Assembly: GCA_021162615.1 (NCBI GenBank)
Contig: JAGGYH010000132.1
Span: forward strand, 1-39,509
DNA: 39,509 nucleotides
From: Candidatus Aminicenantota bacterium
GTDB taxonomy: Bacteria; Acidobacteriota; Aminicenantia; Aminicenantales; Aminicenantaceae
Reading direction: 5' to 3'
Shown: positions 1-7,260 of the stretch, one piece after another
Numbering within the stretch: the stretch's first letter is position 1
Layout of the letters: each line of letters begins with the position of its first letter
Made by a program: the position numbers and the translations under genes
Notes under the pieces: generated by a model
Database searches by the model: none
Told to the model about the DNA's origin: nothing
Seen by the model: the letters and a program-made list of their open reading frames with translations, nothing else

Positions 1-1859
1 CATGTGGCCTCCACAGCCCGAAGAGCCGACTGGACTCTTTCCGGATTCATGCGGGCAAAGATATAATTGTGAGGCCAATTTGTGGTGAGAGTAAAAACCA
101 CCGGCCTTATTTCATCATGCAGAGAACGGGAGTGAAAATCCTTCACAACACCGATGATCCGGCCCTCACGCGTCCATATAGAGAAAAGCTTGCTCAGGGG
201 AGATTCAAGTCCTGTAAACCTCACCGCAGCTTCATTTATTATGTAATTCTGTTCATCTGTCGTAAAATCACGTGAAAAACTTCTCCCTTCTGTAAATTCC
301 ATTTGAAAGGTCTTAAAATAATCATAATCCACGGCTGTGAAATTTATCACTTCATACTGGTCAGGTCCTCTCCCTTCCCAGTATACGGGATTGATATTCC
401 CTATGCTCAAAGGGACATTGGAAGCCGAAGTGACGCTCAGAACATCGGAATTTTCTAAAAGCGACTGTTTGAAAGCATCATAATGACTTTGAATCTCCTC
501 ATTCATGGGCAGTCTCAGAACATAGCTCCGGTTAAAACCCAGGTCCTTGTTCCGGATATAATTCATCTGCCTTTGCAGAACAATGGAGCAGAAAATAAGA
601 ATCACCGCCACAGTGAACTGAAAGACTACAAGGACTCTTCTCAATACCGGACTCTTCAAACTGAGTGCGCCAGATTCCCTCAGCGCTTGCATCGGAGTGA
701 ATGACGAAAAAAGAAAAGCCGGATAACTCCCGGAAAAAACACCTGTGAAAAAAGCAATCCCTAAAAGCGATAAAATCAATGGGACATTATGGATGGGGTC
801 AAAGGCCAACTGTTTTTGAGTCAGATTATTAAAACCCGGCAGAAAAAGCGAAACCAAGAGCAGGGATAAAACAAAGGCCATGAATGATATCGCTACAGAT
901 TCTCCGAAAAACTGCTTTATGAGATGACTTCTATTGGCTCCGACCACTTTTCTCAGCCCTACTTCCAGGGCCCTGTTTCCTGATTTTGCCGTAGTTAGGT
1001 TTATAAAATTTATGCAGGCAACAATAAGGATGATAACAGCTATGGCCGCAAAGATATAAATATATAGAATTCCTCCCCCTCCGCTTAAACTATAAAGGTG
1101 CATACGTGAGAGAGGCTGGAGGTCATTGATAACGGTTTTGTTCTCAATCCTTTTATCGTATTTCATAGTGGTTCCGGAAATTTTGGACTTTAAATCCTTA
1201 AGAGAAGCCTTCTCTTCCAGCATGACAAAGGCCTCTGTTTCCAGAGCCCAGGTTTTGAGGCGTTCCTCTCCCAGGATTTGAACCGGCACCAGCACGTCGA
1301 ATTGAAGGGTGGAATTGGAGGGAATGTTTTGTATGACTCCTGTTACTTTAAGGTCTATATTGTTATTGACCGTCAGAATCTTACCGACAGGATCTTTATC
1401 CCTGAAATACCTGCGGGAGGCTTTTTCAGATAATATGATCGAGTCTCTTCCGGACAAAGCCGTATCCGGATTACCCTGTAGAAGGGGGAAAGAAAACATA
1501 TGGAGAAAATCCGGATCTACAAATCCTACTTCCTCATAATGGGAAGATTCCTCATATCTCGCTAAGAGATTATTAGTCCTGAACCTTGTGGACCTTACGA
1601 TCTCCGGGAAATCATCCTTTAGAACATCACTGATAGCCCAGGGACTGGTCGAGGTCCATTCTCCTTCCAGGCTGGAGACGACCCTGTAAATCCGATCTGT
1701 ATTGTCATGAAACCTGTCATAACTGAGCTCATCCTGTATCCACAAGAAAATGAGAATGCAGCAGGCCATTCCCACGGCCAATCCGGCAATATTGATAAAA
1801 GAATAGACTTTATACTTCTTGATATTCCTTAGGGCTGTCTTGATATAACTTCTCAGCAT
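1..1859 (-). CDS. MacB/FtsX-type ABC transporter permease (C-terminus cut by window edge)
   Basis: Reading the minus strand from ATG at 1859 gives 619 codons with no stop before the window edge. The protein begins MLRSYIKTALRNIKKYKVYS, typical of MacB-like permeases of Acidobacteriota and Bacteroidetes. A first membrane segment (about residues 19-42) is followed by a periplasmic MacB_PCD-like domain (about 45-250), an FtsX block of three segments (about 262-288, 320-340, 356-386) containing the family signature around GLRKVVGANRSHLIKQF, a further segment at about 400-430 and a second periplasmic domain. Family members run to about 790-800 residues, so roughly the last FtsX block lies outside the window. 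A GGGGGGAG ribosome-binding site precedes the ATG. It is the last visible gene of the HlyD-ATPase-small ORF-permease operon and probably moves a substrate from the inner membrane or periplasm outward. The substrate cannot be read from sequence. Confidence 0.93.
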   Translation of the reverse strand, partial: MLRSYIKTALRNIKKYKVYSFINIAGLAVGMACCILIFLWIQDELSYDRFHDNTDRIYRVVSSLEGEWTSTSPWAISDVLKDDFPEIVRSTRFRTNNLLARYEESSHYEEVGFVDPDFLHMFSFPLLQGNPDTALSGRDSIILSEKASRRYFRDKDPVGKILTVNNNIDLKVTGVIQNIPSNSTLQFDVLVPVQILGEERLKTWALETEAFVMLEEKASLKDLKSKISGTTMKYDKRIENKTVINDLQPLSRMHLYSLSGGGGILYIYIFAAIAVIILIVACINFINLTTAKSGNRALEVGLRKVVGANRSHLIKQFFGESVAISFMAFVLSLLLVSLFLPGFNNLTQKQLAFDPIHNVPLILSLLGIAFFTGVFSGSYPAFLFSSFTPMQALRESGALSLKSPVLRRVLVVFQFTVAVILIFCSIVLQRQMNYIRNKDLGFNRSYVLRLPMNEEIQSHYDAFKQSLLENSDVLSVTSASNVPLSIGNINPVYWEGRGPDQYEVINFTAVDYDYFKTFQMEFTEGRSFSRDFTTDEQNYIINEAAVRFTGLESPLSKLFSIWTREGRIIGVVKDFHSRSLHDEIRPVVFTLTTNWPHNYIFARMNPERVQSALRAVEAT

Positions 1860-1897
1860 ACTACTCCCCCCTAATAAAAAGAACGAAGCGCCTGCAT

Positions 1898-2116
1898 TTA
1901 CTTGTGCTGAACTCTGAACAGCACTCCTTTGAGATAACCAGAATCATTGATCTCAGCAATGTATAATCCGGGCTGCATATGGGCCTTCTTCTTGAGCATA
2001 GGTGCGGATAGATTCTTCAAAAGGTCTCCGGCTTCCCATTTTTTATTATTGGTATCGCACAAAAATATCGGTGAGTTCTTTTCTGCCAATTTTTCCAGAA
2101 TTTCACGGAGAAACAT
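1898..2116 (-). CDS. Small protein of unknown function within the ABC exporter operon
   Basis: This is a 72-residue protein starting MFLREILEKLAEKNSPIFLC. An upstream in-frame ATG at 2134 would add six residues but has no ribosome-binding site. The ATG at 2116 is preceded by GAAGAGGATAAT, so it is preferred. There is no signal peptide or membrane segment. The N-terminus looks helical, followed by CDTNNKKWEAGDLLKNL, a Lys-rich middle and a strand-like end (GLYIAEINDSGYLKGVLFRV). It lies 35 bp after the ATPase stop and 38 bp before the permease start, so it should be co-transcribed. I do not recognise the family. A cytoplasmic accessory of the ATPase is possible but is only inferred from position. 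Confidence 0.6.
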   Translation of the reverse strand: MFLREILEKLAEKNSPIFLCDTNNKKWEAGDLLKNLSAPMLKKKAHMQPGLYIAEINDSGYLKGVLFRVQHK

Positions 2117-2151
2117 ATTATCCTCTTCAATCATTTATTTTACTGTTTTTT

Positions 2152-2841
2152 TTAAATCATAAACTCTTCCTGAATATTCTCCGAGACAATGTGACCGTCG
2201 AAAAGATGGACTGTACGGTTGGCATACTCCGCATAACTGGGAGAGTGCGTCACCATTACGATAGTGGTGCCCGCTTCATGAAGCTCGCTCATAATTTTCA
2301 TGACCTCTTCACCGTGCGCTGAATCCAGATTACCGGTAGGCTCATCAGCAAGTATCAGTTTAGGCCGGGCTACAACGGCTCTGGCCACTGCCACTCTCTG
2401 CTGCTGTCCTCCGGATAACTGCTGGGGAAAATGGTTCTTCCTGGCAATTATTTCCATCTGTTCAAGGACTTCAGTGACTCTTTTCTTCCGATCCCCAGAA
2501 GAATAACCGAGGTAAAGAAGGGGAAGCTCCACGTTCTCGAATACGGTCAGCTCATCAATCAAATTAAAACTCTGGAATACAAAACCGATGTTGGATTTGC
2601 GCAGATTTGCCCTTTTTCGTTCAGAATACGAAGAGACTTCAGTGTCCAAAAAATAGTATTTGCCTCCTGTTGGCTTGTCAATCAAGCCCAGGACGTTAAG
2701 CAGAGTGGATTTTCCGCATCCTGATGGCCCCATGATCGCTACATATTCTCCTGTTTTAATATCCAGATTCACATTGTTCAGAGCTGTTGTTTCTACCTCC
2801 TCTGTAGTGTACACCTTTTTAAGGTTCTCAGTTTTAATCAT
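2152..2841 (-). CDS. ABC transporter ATP-binding protein, LolD/MacB family
   Basis: The 229-residue protein has every motif of the LolD/MacB/FtsE-like ATPases: Walker A GPSGCGKST (about residues 39-47), Q-loop FVFQSFNLIDELTVFENVELP, signature LSGGQQQRVAVARA, Walker B LILADEPTGNLD and the H-loop VTHS. The 'DEPTGNLD' wording and length are those of the MacB/LolD branch, which pairs with FtsX-type permeases and drives periplasmic mechanotransmission instead of direct membrane passage. The ATG at 2841 has the ribosome-binding site AAGGAG seven bases upstream. It sits 66 bp after the HlyD-like gene and upstream of the small ORF and permease, so it is the energy-coupling subunit of this exporter. 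Confidence 0.96.
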   Translation of the reverse strand: MIKTENLKKVYTTEEVETTALNNVNLDIKTGEYVAIMGPSGCGKSTLLNVLGLIDKPTGGKYYFLDTEVSSYSERKRANLRKSNIGFVFQSFNLIDELTVFENVELPLLYLGYSSGDRKKRVTEVLEQMEIIARKNHFPQQLSGGQQQRVAVARAVVARPKLILADEPTGNLDSAHGEEVMKIMSELHEAGTTIVMVTHSPSYAEYANRTVHLFDGHIVSENIQEEFMI

Positions 2842-2907
2842 GTTCTCTCTCCTTAAAATAGTTTCCTCTTTTTATATTATATAAGACGTAAACTCGCTGC
2901 ATTTAGT

Positions 2908-4164
2908 TTACTTTAAAACCAATCTTTCCATATCTCCAAAACTCTCATAGGAGGAAGTTATGACTTTTTCTCCAGGCTCCAGCCCTTCAAGGACTTCATA
3001 AACATCGGGATTCTGCCTCCCCAGCTTTATTCTCCTCTTTACGGCTATATTCTCAGATTCATCCACAACATACACCCAATTTCCTCCGGTAGTCTGATAA
3101 AATCCTCCTCTTGGAAGAAGAAGCGCTTCAGAAATATCTCCCAGCTCAAGCCGGATGTGAAGTGTTTGCCCGCGGGTGATTCCTTCAGGTTCTTCATCTA
3201 TAAATTCCATATCAACCTCAAAACGCCCCTCCCTGACTTCAGGATATTTCTTGGTTACTTTAAGTATATATTCTTGACCGGCAAACTCAAATTCGCCCGA
3301 ACGTCCCACTTCTACACGGGCTATATAATGCTCATCAATCTGTGATCTGACTCTGAAACCGTCAAGAACATCTATCTGTCCGATGTTTTGACCCCCGGAT
3401 TTTGACTGGCCTATTTCTGCATCTAAAGAGGTGAGATGACCTGATACCGGCGCTCTTATAGTCAATTTTTTCAGCCTGTTCTGGATGATCTCCATGTTGC
3501 CCTGCATCCTCTCGACCTGATCTTCCAAAGCTTTGACCTGATTTTCTCTGAATTCCAAATCCTTTTTCTGACTCTCAACAGTCAATTCCCTGCTCTTTTT
3601 TAGATACTCATATTGATCTCTTGCCAGCTCGAATTCATGCTGTGGAATCAAATCATCCTCATACAGTTTTATGTAGCGCTCGTATTTTCTTTTCTGCTGC
3701 TGAAGGTTATTATCGATGGTTATCAGTTCCTGGCTCAATTGAAGCCTGTAGCGTTCCATCTCCAGCCGTGTGTTCCGAAGGTTGTTGACCTGCTGGAATA
3801 ATTCAGCTTCCCTCCACATGCTGTTTATCAATAAATCTGTATTTGCCAGCTTTAATATTCTGTCTCCCTTTTCCACAACATTTCCCGCTTCAATATAGAT
3901 CTCCTCCACTGTCCCACCTTCTTCCGCGCTTAAATAGAACTGGTATATAGGAAGAACATTACCCATAATGGGAATGAATTCCTGGAACGGCCCTCTTCTG
4001 ACTGTTGAAACCGTCAGTCTCTCAGCTCTCACATTCAAGGATGACTTGCTTACTCCAAATATGAGCATATAAACAACCACGATGACAAACAATCCCGATG
4101 CTGCAAAGGTTGCGATTTTTTTGGGGGGCCATTTCTTTTTCTTAATTTTTTTGTCCATACTCAT
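2908..4164 (-). CDS. HlyD/MacA-type periplasmic adaptor (membrane fusion protein)
   Basis: The 418-residue protein has a Lys-rich cytoplasmic start, one membrane anchor (about residues 20-40, ATFAASGLFVIVVVYMLIFG), a first half of the lipoyl/barrel-sandwich domain (GGTVEEIYIEAGNVVEKGDR), a long coiled coil rich in E, Q, R and L (about 110-225), the second lipoyl half (RAPVSGHLTSLDAEIGQ) and beta-barrel and membrane-proximal domains. This is the usual layout of adaptors that join an inner-membrane ABC permease to an outer-membrane channel. The reading frame extends to GTG at 4179, but ATG at 4164 follows AGGAG by seven bases and is chosen. It is first in the operon and has a sigma-54 promoter about 123 bases upstream (4298-4313). 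Confidence 0.93.
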   Translation of the reverse strand: MSMDKKIKKKKWPPKKIATFAASGLFVIVVVYMLIFGVSKSSLNVRAERLTVSTVRRGPFQEFIPIMGNVLPIYQFYLSAEEGGTVEEIYIEAGNVVEKGDRILKLANTDLLINSMWREAELFQQVNNLRNTRLEMERYRLQLSQELITIDNNLQQQKRKYERYIKLYEDDLIPQHEFELARDQYEYLKKSRELTVESQKKDLEFRENQVKALEDQVERMQGNMEIIQNRLKKLTIRAPVSGHLTSLDAEIGQSKSGGQNIGQIDVLDGFRVRSQIDEHYIARVEVGRSGEFEFAGQEYILKVTKKYPEVREGRFEVDMEFIDEEPEGITRGQTLHIRLELGDISEALLLPRGGFYQTTGGNWVYVVDESENIAVKRRIKLGRQNPDVYEVLEGLEPGEKVITSSYESFGDMERLVLK

Positions 4165-4297
4165 TTTAGATCTCCTCACTTAGCCTCTTCATTAAAAAGG
4201 CTGATGTGTGTGAAAAAACAAATTTGTTCGGGAAAATTCATGATTTGTCATTTTCAAATTTTTCCATACCATGTTCATCTCACTCAATGAATTGATC

Positions 4298-4313
4298 TGC
4301 AATAATTGTGCCA
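4298..4313 (-). promoter_or_regulatory. Sigma-54 promoter of the exporter operon
   Basis: On the minus strand this reads TGGCACAATTATTGCA, an exact fit to the -24/-12 consensus TGGCAC-N5-TTGCA. The -24 GG is at 4312-4311 and the -12 GC at 4300-4299, giving a predicted transcript start near 4287 and a leader of about 123 bases before the HlyD-like ATG at 4164. Its divergent partner is 4465-4480. Confidence 0.85.
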
Positions 4314-4367
4314 GATTTGATATCCTGGGAAAACCTATTAAAAAAATAGTTTCATATTCGATAAAAG

Positions 4368-4404
4368 TGTCCACTGAAGAACAAATACTGTTCAAAATCG
4401 AACA
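4368..4404. promoter_or_regulatory. Paired dyads, probable enhancer sites for the NtrC-family regulator
   Basis: Two copies of TGTyC-N6-GAACA lie at 4368-4383 (TGTCC-N6-GAACA) and 4389-4404 (TGTTC-N6-GAACA, extended to 7-bp arms). Their centres are 21 bp apart, two helical turns. They fall roughly midway between the divergent sigma-54 promoters: centres about 88 and 109 bp from the predicted exporter start and about 94 and 115 bp from the regulator start, within the usual enhancer range. Binding by the regulator encoded at 4533 is inferred from position. Confidence 0.7.
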
Positions 4405-4464
4405 GTTCGTGTATACTACATCCTTATTCATGTATTATTTAGTCTGAAAAAAAAAGAAACAAAA

Positions 4465-4480
4465 AGGCACATATCTTGCA
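4465..4480 (+). promoter_or_regulatory. Sigma-54 promoter of the response regulator/kinase operon
   Basis: The sequence AGGCACATATCTTGCA matches GGCAC-N5-TTGCA with correct GG-to-GC spacing (GG 4466-4467, GC 4478-4479). The predicted start is near 4491, with a leader of about 42 bases to the ATG at 4533. The longest reading frame begins at TTG 4476, inside the -12 box, which shows that upstream start to be artefactual. Confidence 0.82.
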
Positions 4481-4532
4481 TCCACTAAAAAAGAAGCAGA
4501 ACGGTAACATTAAACAGGATGGAGATGCGAAT

Positions 4533-5909
4533 ATGAAAAAAAAATCAGGAAAAATTCTTGTCATAGATGATGATGAAGATATTCTTCAAGCAGCCCGTCT
4601 TCTTCTGAAACAACACGTCAGCCAGGTGAATACTGAAAAAACACCAGGTTCAATTCCCACACTCCTAAAAAATGATAGTTATGATGTCATTTTCTTGGAC
4701 ATGAACTTTGCCAAAGGGGCAACCAGTGGAAAAGAAGGATTCCAGTGGCTCGATAAAATTTTGGAACTGGATCCCAGTGCTGTCGTCGTCCTGATAACAG
4801 CCTACGGAGATGTGGAAATGGCTGTGAAAGCTATCAAAGAGGGCGCCACTGATTTCATACTCAAACCCTGGCAGAACGAGAGATTAATCGCAACCCTTTC
4901 CGCAGCCATGAATTTAAGGAAAAGCCGCACAGAAGCAAAAAGCCTCCGTTCCAAACAAAAGCAGCTCAGCCAGGATTTGGATCAACCTTTTCATGAATTT
5001 ATTGGAAAAAGCCCTGCCATTCAAAGAGTTTTTTCAGACATACAAAAGGTCGCCCAAACAGAGGCCAATGTGCTGATCCTTGGTGAGAACGGTACAGGAA
5101 AAGAATTGGTCGCAAGAGAACTGCACCGTCAATCTCTGAGAGCCGGAGAAATTTTCATCAGCGTAGACATGGGAGCATTGAGTGAAACTCTTTTTGAGAG
5201 CGAACTTTTCGGCCACACTAAAGGAGCTTTTACGGACGCAAAAGATGACCGGGCAGGACGATTCGAGATAGCGTCGGGAGGAAGTCTTTTTCTGGATGAA
5301 ATCGGAAATCTGCCCCTGACTCTCCAGGCAAAACTGCTCACGGTCATTGAAAACAGAAAAGCAACCCGGCTCGGCTCTAATAAGGTGATAGAAATAGACG
5401 TTCGTCTTATATGCGCTACAAACATGAATATACATGAAATGGTTGCCGATAATAGATTCAGACAAGACCTCCTCTATCGAATAAATACCGTGGAAATAAG
5501 GATTCCTCCTCTCAGAGAAAGGATTGAGGACATCCCTCTTTTAGTCGAACATTTTCTAAATATCTATTCCAAAAAATACAACAAGCCCATAAGTAAAATC
5601 AGTCCTTCCACAATGAAACGACTTGAAAAATACAAATGGCCGGGAAACGTTAGAGAACTCCAGCATGCCTTGGAAAGAGCTGTTATAATGAGTGAATCCC
5701 GTACATTACAGCCTTCGGACTTTTTCTTTTCCACTTCGGAATCAAAAGGGAACTCTCTGGCATATAAAGACTTTAATCTATCCGGTCTTGAAAAACTTGC
5801 CATACGCAAGGCTTTAGACAAGCACGATGGAAACATATCCAATACGGCCAGGGAACTGGGCATATCAAGAGCTTCCCTCTACAGAAGAATGGAGAAATAT
5901 GGCTTATAA
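4533..5909 (+). CDS. NtrC-family sigma-54-dependent response regulator
   Basis: The 458-residue protein has three domains. The receiver (about 5-125) has acidic IDDDED, phospho-acceptor D56 in FLDMNF and Lys in LKPW. The AAA+ sigma-54 activator domain (about 150-390) has Walker A GENGTGKE, Walker [11 protein letters not shown] and arginine finger [22 protein letters not shown] Fis-type helix-turn-helix lies at the end ([20 protein letters not shown]). The sigma-54-contact loop reads GAFTDA (residues 231-236) instead of GAFTGA. The start ATG has GGAG eight bases upstream. It overlaps the kinase gene by 11 bp. With facing sigma-54 promoters and a dyad pair upstream, it most likely activates the exporter operon and its own operon when phosphorylated. 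Confidence 0.96.
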   Translation: MKKKSGKILVIDDDEDILQAARLLLKQHVSQVNTEKTPGSIPTLLKNDSYDVIFLDMNFAKGATSGKEGFQWLDKILELDPSAVVVLITAYGDVEMAVKAIKEGATDFILKPWQNERLIATLSAAMNLRKSRTEAKSLRSKQKQLSQDLDQPFHEFIGKSPAIQRVFSDIQKVAQTEANVLILGENGTGKELVARELHRQSLRAGEIFISVDMGALSETLFESELFGHTKGAFTDAKDDRAGRFEIASGGSLFLDEIGNLPLTLQAKLLTVIENRKATRLGSNKVIEIDVRLICATNMNIHEMVADNRFRQDLLYRINTVEIRIPPLRERIEDIPLLVEHFLNIYSKKYNKPISKISPSTMKRLEKYKWPGNVRELQHALERAVIMSESRTLQPSDFFFSTSESKGNSLAYKDFNLSGLEKLAIRKALDKHDGNISNTARELGISRASLYRRMEKYGL

Positions 5910-7221
5910 AAATTTCAGAACCAACTGCATCATCCGTATTTTAACTCTTGCACTGTCCATCCTTGCCTTTTTTCTCATCTTGACTCATACCTCTCTATAC
6001 AGTGCTTTGATTATAGTCGGGGCTGCCATTATCTATCAAACGTATGCTTTAATCCATTACGTCGAAAAAACAAACAGGGATTTAACACGTTTTTTCGAAT
6101 CAATAAAATACAGCGACTTTTCCCAATCCTTTAAGGATCACGGAAGGGGAAAATCATTTGATTCGCTGAAAAATTCTTTCCATGAAGTTATAGAGGCTTT
6201 CAGAAAGACAAGAGCGGAAAAAGAGGAACAAGCCCGTTATTTGCAAACAGTCGTCAAACATATAGGAGTCGGGCTGATGGTTTTTCAGCCTAATGGAGAG
6301 GTCGAACTCATAAACAAAGCAGCAAAGCAGCTTCTCGGAGTCAACCAGCTTAAAAATATAAGATCTCTTCCCTCAAAAAAACTTGTCAAAGAACTTTTGA
6401 TGCTTAAACCAAGAGAAAAGGCCACTGTGAAGGTCGAAATCGACAATGAATTCCTGCATCTCTCTCTCTATGGAACTGAATTCAAACTCGGAGGAAACAA
6501 ATATTCTCTCATATCCCTGCAAAACATCCACAGCGAGCTGGAGGAGACTGAAATAGAAGCATGGCAGAAGCTTATCAGAGTCCTCACTCATGAGATCATG
6601 AATTCTGTGACTCCCATATCTTCCCTGGCTTCCACGATCCACGGTCTGGTAAATGAAAACACGATTTCTGGATCTCTCACTGATGTCAAGGATGCGGCTC
6701 AGACTATAAAGAAAAGGAGCCAGGGGCTGATGCATTTTGTGGATGCTTACAGAAATTTAACATTGATAAAAAAACCGCATTTTGAAATATTCCAGATCAA
6801 AGAACTTTTCAACAGAATTGAAAAATTGATGCAGGCAGATTTTAAAGCAAAGGAGATAGAGCTTACAATCACCATTAAACCCGAGACTCTCGAACTCACT
6901 GCAGACCCGGAACTCCTGGAGCAGGTACTGATAAATCTTCTGCTCAATGCTCAACAGGCAGTGGAAGGCCGCAAGAACGCAGAGGTCACTCTGGAAGCAA
7001 GGCTGGATAAACGGGGAAAAATCATCATTGAAGTCAAAGATAATGGACCCGGTATTACCAAAGAAAATCTTGAGAAAATATTTATACCTTTCTTTTCAAC
7101 CAAAAAAGGAGGCTCGGGAATAGGTCTAAGCCTTTCCAGGCAGATCATGCGCCTCCATAAAGGCTCCATAGGCGTGCATTCAAATCCTGATACAGAAACA
7201 TCCATCATCCTCAGTTTCTAG
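5899..7221 (+). CDS. NtrY-like membrane sensor histidine kinase
   Basis: The 440-residue protein starts [10 protein letters not shown] at 5899, with GGAG just upstream inside the regulator gene; a longer frame from 5827 lies entirely within that gene and is rejected. Two hydrophobic segments (about residues 8-28 and 32-52) have almost no periplasmic loop between them, so sensing is probably in the membrane or cytoplasm. A PAS-like region follows (about 105-200). The H-box [15 protein letters not shown] carries H231. The catalytic part has N-box [12 protein letters not shown]1 VKDNGPGI and G2 [18 protein letters not shown]. The start overlaps the regulator's stop by 11 bp, so the two are translationally coupled partners. 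Confidence 0.95.
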   Translation: MAYKNFRTNCIIRILTLALSILAFFLILTHTSLYSALIIVGAAIIYQTYALIHYVEKTNRDLTRFFESIKYSDFSQSFKDHGRGKSFDSLKNSFHEVIEAFRKTRAEKEEQARYLQTVVKHIGVGLMVFQPNGEVELINKAAKQLLGVNQLKNIRSLPSKKLVKELLMLKPREKATVKVEIDNEFLHLSLYGTEFKLGGNKYSLISLQNIHSELEETEIEAWQKLIRVLTHEIMNSVTPISSLASTIHGLVNENTISGSLTDVKDAAQTIKKRSQGLMHFVDAYRNLTLIKKPHFEIFQIKELFNRIEKLMQADFKAKEIELTITIKPETLELTADPELLEQVLINLLLNAQQAVEGRKNAEVTLEARLDKRGKIIIEVKDNGPGITKENLEKIFIPFFSTKKGGSGIGLSLSRQIMRLHKGSIGVHSNPDTETSIILSF

Positions 7222-7236
7222 AAAAAACAAAGAATG

Positions 7237-7255
7237 ATGGATGCTTCCTATCCAT
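7237..7255. terminator. Possible bidirectional terminator between convergent genes
   Basis: A hairpin of ATGGAT, a 7-base loop and ATCCAT lies between the stops of the kinase (7221) and the FecR gene (7261). T-rich stretches follow on both strands (TTTCTTTTATTTTTTC on plus, CATTCTTTGTTTTTTC on minus). The stem is only 6 bp and AT-rich, so the call is tentative. Confidence 0.4.
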
Positions 7256-7260
7256 TTCTT

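Noticed and set aside
4192-4431. 79-codon open frame on the minus strand between HlyD and the response regulator
   Set aside because: It covers the sigma-54 promoter and the dyad pair, has no ribosome-binding site and no protein-like pattern; the region is better explained as regulatory DNA.
5034-5465. 143-codon antisense frame within the response regulator
   Set aside because: It overlaps the AAA+ domain including Walker A and B motifs; no independent signal.
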